Shown here in pieces: positions 61,064 to 64,000 of a stretch of DNA of 64,000 nucleotides. The DNA comes from Syngnathus acus (Eukaryota; Chordata; Actinopteri; Syngnathiformes; Syngnathidae). The stretch's first letter is position 1. Each line of letters begins with the position of its first letter. The stretch lies in the NCBI RefSeq assembly GCF_901709675.1, contig NC_051096.1, forward strand, positions 3,809,001-3,873,000, read 5' to 3'. The translations under genes and the position numbers were made by a program. The notes below the pieces were generated by a model, which worked only from the letters and a program-made list of their open reading frames with translations, had not been told where the DNA came from and made no database searches.

Positions 61064-61552
61064 CTGGAAAGCAAAACATTACAGTAACTGGTAAGAGACA
61101 ATCTCATCATAGCACTATTTGCATACATTTGTGTCAACTTAAGCTGAGGGCTGCTGTCAAACGTTCAGTGCCGTTAGCGTGTAACCTAATGTGTAAATGC
61201 AGTAGTATATTAGCATGTATAATTTGATACATGCATAAAATCGTGTTTGCTAAAAGCAAATATTGAGCCCACAATATCGTAAACACATAAGGTTGGTCCA
61301 ATGTTATTTTGGACTGCAATTACCATTATGAACCGAAAAGCATATCGTTCAACTCGCTAGCATTCACTAGATTGTCAGAGACGCCTACGTGGAACAGACA
61401 GCACAAGATAATTTTCGTCAAAAAGAACAAGTTACACCAAGAGCGGTGTCAAATGTGCAAATGTCTGGTTCTAAAGTGTCAGTGTCGAGATAAAAGCACA
61501 ATTTAACGAGAAAAGGAAGAAAATACCAGGAGAGATGGTTACCTTCTGTAAC

Positions 61553-61600
61553 CTCTTTTCAGACCCGAGTAGCGAAAGGCTGCAGACACGCATGCGCAGA
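61553..61600 (-). other. ssr2: 5' noncoding exon of ssr2
   Basis: Minus-strand AGAGGTTACAGAAG is followed by a GTAACC donor (61552-61547). The coding exon starts right at an acceptor (TTTCCAG before ATG), so a leader exon is required and this is the nearest candidate. The 5' limit is approximate. Confidence 0.55.
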
Positions 61601-61713
61601 AATTAAAAACTCCAGTTGGCATGACGTGTACCGGGAGGCGCTGCATGTGGGCTGTCGATTACACAGCGCCTTCTAGTGTATTGGAGGTGGTAGTGTATTC
61701 TGTCCATTCCGTT

Positions 61714-61863
61714 AAAAATACAATTTAATACTATTTTCTTCTGTTGTAAAGATATTTAAATAAATTTAAATGATCATAATCACACTTAAAAAATACAATT
61801 TAATACTATTTTCTTCTTTTGTAAAGATATTTAAATAAATTTAAATGATCATAATCATACTTG
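61714..61863. repeat. Tandem duplication of a 75-bp AT-rich unit
   Basis: Two nearly identical 75-base copies (61714-61788 and 61789-61863) share TACAATTTAATACTATTTTC, TTGTAAAGATATTTAAATAA and ATTTAAATGATCATAATCA. Differences are a handful of substitutions, so the duplication is recent. Confidence 0.9.
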
Positions 61864-62024
61864 AAATAGTTTTGATTTTAAACGCAGTCATTAAAACAAA
61901 TGATATGAAGATATTAACTAAATATGATTATGTAGACAGATTTTAAATAACAGATATAAATCGTCCAACTTGCATAACTCCAGCCGTAGAAATAAGAAAT
62001 GACAGTCCTTATCACTTTCAGCCT

Positions 62025-62030
62025 TTTATT
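62025..62030 (-). terminator. Poly(A) signal of the PMEPA1-like gene (minus strand AATAAA)
   Basis: TTTATT on the plus strand, about 590 bases past the stop codon at 62619. The stretch 62031-62618 is therefore the likely 3' UTR. Confidence 0.55.
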
Positions 62031-62618
62031 GTAAACTGCTACACCTTATAAATACAAAATCTTTGTTAAATAACATGAAAATGTAAACGACAAGGATATT
62101 TTTTTCTCTCAAAATTCAGCGTCTATACTTGTAGCTTAAACTCAAGTCAATTGCACCGACAAGAGTATATTGCTGTGCATGGCTTATATGGAGGATGCGT
62201 CGTCCTCCTTCCCGTGTTTTGTCGATTCAGAGGCAAAAGTGCTTGAGGTGGTGACATCAATGTCGCCGTGAGTATGAAACGAAAACAGAAACTTGCCTCT
62301 GGGTCTATAATGTGATAAAAGAAATGTCTACATATACGCTCTCCGACGCAAGCAAAAAGCTTTAGCAGCTTGAAAAATCATCAAAAAGCAGAAGCATTCT
62401 CTGTGCAACTTCAGCTAGCTTTTTTTTTGCATTACAAAGCCCAGTACATTCTGTGAGTTAGGACTAACGTTTATCAGGGCACTGAGTCCAAATGTAGAGC
62501 AGAAAGACATGGAAAAGCTTACAAAAATAGACAAAAACACAAGAGATTTTTTTTAGCACCGCATAAAAAACATTTGATAGCATTTAAATATCACAAAGGA
62601 AAAGTTTGGTTGCGTCTC

Positions 62619-63494
62619 TCAAGTGACTGAGGAGTTATGAGGGACAGCCTCAGTGGAGGTCGTGTTTTCAGTGGGGCTCCAATGTGTCTGTAACCTTTTT
62701 GGACCTGGGGGAGTACTTTTACAATAGGGGTCCTCTATAGTCACACTGTAGGAGGGCGGGGGGCTCTCGGACCTCTCGCCGCCGCTTCCAGACTCCTGTT
62801 TGGCCACCCGTGGTCCGGCGTTGTGCACATAATTGTCTATAAGGACATTGCGGTTAGGCGGCGCCCGAATGCAGGAGCGCTTCAGCTCCGGATGTTGCCG
62901 AAAGTAGCGGGGTGCCTTTTCCTCCTCGCTGGGCAAGCAGATCATGGGGGGCAGGTTGACGGTCTCCTGCGGCATGTAGGGGTAGGTGGGCTGCAGGCGA
63001 CACAGGTGGTGGTGGTGCTGCACCAAGACTGGTGCGGTGTGGCTCTGGAACCCACAAGTAGGCCAAAAAACACAAGATGAAACTATGAGCGCTCATTCAA
63101 GCTTGCTTGATCCAATAGTTGTATGTTTTCAGTTTTTGTGGCAGGGCTTACTGTAGAAAGAAGAGAAAAGGCAAAAACACATGACTCACCTGGCCTTGTC
63201 CATGTTGACTCAGCACACCATCCGGCCACCCACTCGCGTCCTGATTAAAAACACGTAGAGACTCGTTACAAGTTCCCCGCCAAGTAGACGCGAAAGCATT
63301 CGTGGCTCGCCACTCACCCGTCGGACCTCCGCCGTCGGGACTTCCCGCGCGTGGCCCAGCCGGCCGAGGAGTGATAGGGCGACGAGGCGGTAGTGCATGA
63401 GAAGGCACACGACGACGGCCACCATGACGCTCATCGCCAGCAGGATAAGTATTATCTGAACCAGCTCCAGTTCAGCTGTGGACACGGGAGGCAT
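62619..63494 (-). CDS. PMEPA1/LDLRAD4-like single-pass membrane adaptor
   Basis: Three coding exons on the minus strand: 63494-63318, 63240-63190 and 63044-62619; total 654 nt, 217 residues. An N-terminal transmembrane helix (LVQIILILLAMSVMVAVVVC) is followed by LLMHYRLVALSLLGR. The family blocks LQPTYPYMPQETVNLPPMI, RAPPNRN and ESPPPSYSVTIEDPY follow, the last containing a PPxY motif. In PMEPA1 and LDLRAD4 the PPxY motifs recruit NEDD4-type ubiquitin ligases and the PPNR segment binds SMAD2/3 to dampen TGF-beta signalling. Here the upstream PPPY motif is replaced by APRYF. The start is uncertain: the ATG at 63494 lies only 24 bases before a good splice acceptor (GTGTCCACAG then CTGAACTGG), so the true first exon may lie upstream. 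Family assignment is firm, the exact paralog is not. Confidence 0.75.
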
Positions 63495-63729
63495 TGTCAG
63501 GGAGGCCAGATGACGTGAGAAAACACAGGCGGCGGTTACAGTGATGCGTCGTCATGGTAACTGGGCTTTCGCTTTCCCGATAAAAATGATCAAATCAAAC
63601 CTCACGTGTACATAGTTATTATTCAATCATTTAATTTAATTAAACTTATTTTTAAAATTTTGTCCTAGTACAGTACATCAATTTAGCCCCCTACGCCAGT
63701 TTCCCTTAGCAACAGGAAATTTGGCAGCC
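63495..63729. other. Short spacer between divergent genes
   Basis: 235 bases between the minus-strand adaptor gene and a plus-strand start; AT-rich, with no clear TATA box. It could be a shared promoter if the adaptor start at 63494 is correct. Confidence 0.35.
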
Positions 63730-63838
63730 ATGCCTACCATGACTAGACGCACAAAAAAGTCTCAAGAAGCCCTGCTCAAAAGCACACGGGAAGTCTGCGG
63801 TTTTGATTTGAATCAGCCATTTGAGCAGCCCCTTGTCT
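63730..63838 (+). CDS. First coding exon of an unrecognised gene (partial)
   Basis: ATG at 63730 (GCC before it, A at +4; a second in-frame ATG at 63739) opens a lysine-rich frame: MPTMTRRTKKSQEALLKST, REVCGFDLNQPFEQPLV. It runs into a consensus donor (CT then GTATGT at 63839). The rest of the gene lies beyond the window. I do not recognise the protein; it is short, basic and soluble so far. Splice signal, start context and position at the end of a compact gene cluster support a real exon. Confidence 0.4.
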
Positions 63839-64000
63839 GTATGTATCGCATAAATATAATTCTCACAAGATCAAGTTGTACAATCCGTCTCATGGCTCGG
63901 TGTATATTTGTTGTGGTAATAACGGTGTGCGGTCGCGGAATCCATTGATGCATTTTGCTTCATTTCAAACAAGGGAGTGATTGCATTGTAAAACTAGAGT
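63839..64000 (+). other. Start of an intron of the unrecognised gene
   Basis: Sequence after the GTATGT donor to the window edge; nothing else recognised. Confidence 0.35.

Overview
This is vertebrate nuclear DNA from a ray-finned (teleost) fish with a compact genome. Every recognisable gene is a vertebrate ortholog or family member. Many introns are 60-150 bases with GT-AG borders, neighbours are often less than 2 kb apart, and the T-box gene reads closest to the fish no-tail (tbxta) protein. I cannot name the species. All homology statements come from recognising protein families by eye; no search was run. Exon borders were chosen from splice signals plus frame continuity, and each multi-exon model below closes to an exact codon count.

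Layout, left to right. 1-330: the 5' end of a small secreted apolipoprotein / type-IV-antifreeze-like gene (minus strand, cut by the window edge). 2.4-6.4 kb: lix1l (plus). 6.8-9.0 kb: sf3b4 (plus). 9.6-17 kb: sv2a (plus). 17.5-19.2 kb: a cathepsin S-like protease (minus). 19.3-24.4 kb: a gene-poor stretch. 24.5-26.8 kb: tbxta/Brachyury (plus). 26.8-30.1 kb: no gene, but a decayed hAT transposase relic. 30.1-32.06 kb: nudc (minus). 32.3-35.0 kb: an intact single-exon kifap3 (plus), head-to-head with nudc. 35.06-37.15 kb: kdf1 (minus). 38.9-41.5 kb: zdhhc18-like (plus). 42.5-49.8 kb: arhgef2/GEF-H1 (plus, 22 coding exons). 51.1-53.7 kb: striated-type tpm3 (plus). 54.3-58.9 kb: a DAPK2-like kinase (minus). 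59.4-61.6 kb: ssr2 (minus), with a tandem duplication and a MITE at its 3' end. 62.0-63.5 kb: a PMEPA1/LDLRAD4-like membrane adaptor (minus). The last 300 bases hold the first exon of an unrecognised plus-strand gene.

The gene set mixes what I recall as two human neighbourhoods: 1q21-q22 (lix1l, sf3b4, sv2a, ctss, tpm3, arhgef2, ssr2) and 1p36.11 (nudc, kdf1, zdhhc18). The genes do not form one pathway. The most interesting item is the kifap3 copy. It is full length (802 codons) but has no introns, lies between nudc and kdf1 (adjacent in human as I recall), and ends in a poly(A) signal followed by an encoded A-tract. That is the signature of a retrogene that kept its reading frame, apparently using the nudc promoter region. 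Other notable points are an AT-AC U12-type intron in zdhhc18, a U12-type GT-AG intron in ssr2, a GC-AG intron in lix1l, a 4-base coding portion in the last tpm3 exon, and a 162-bp hAT-type MITE whose insertion site can be proved from a neighbouring duplicate.
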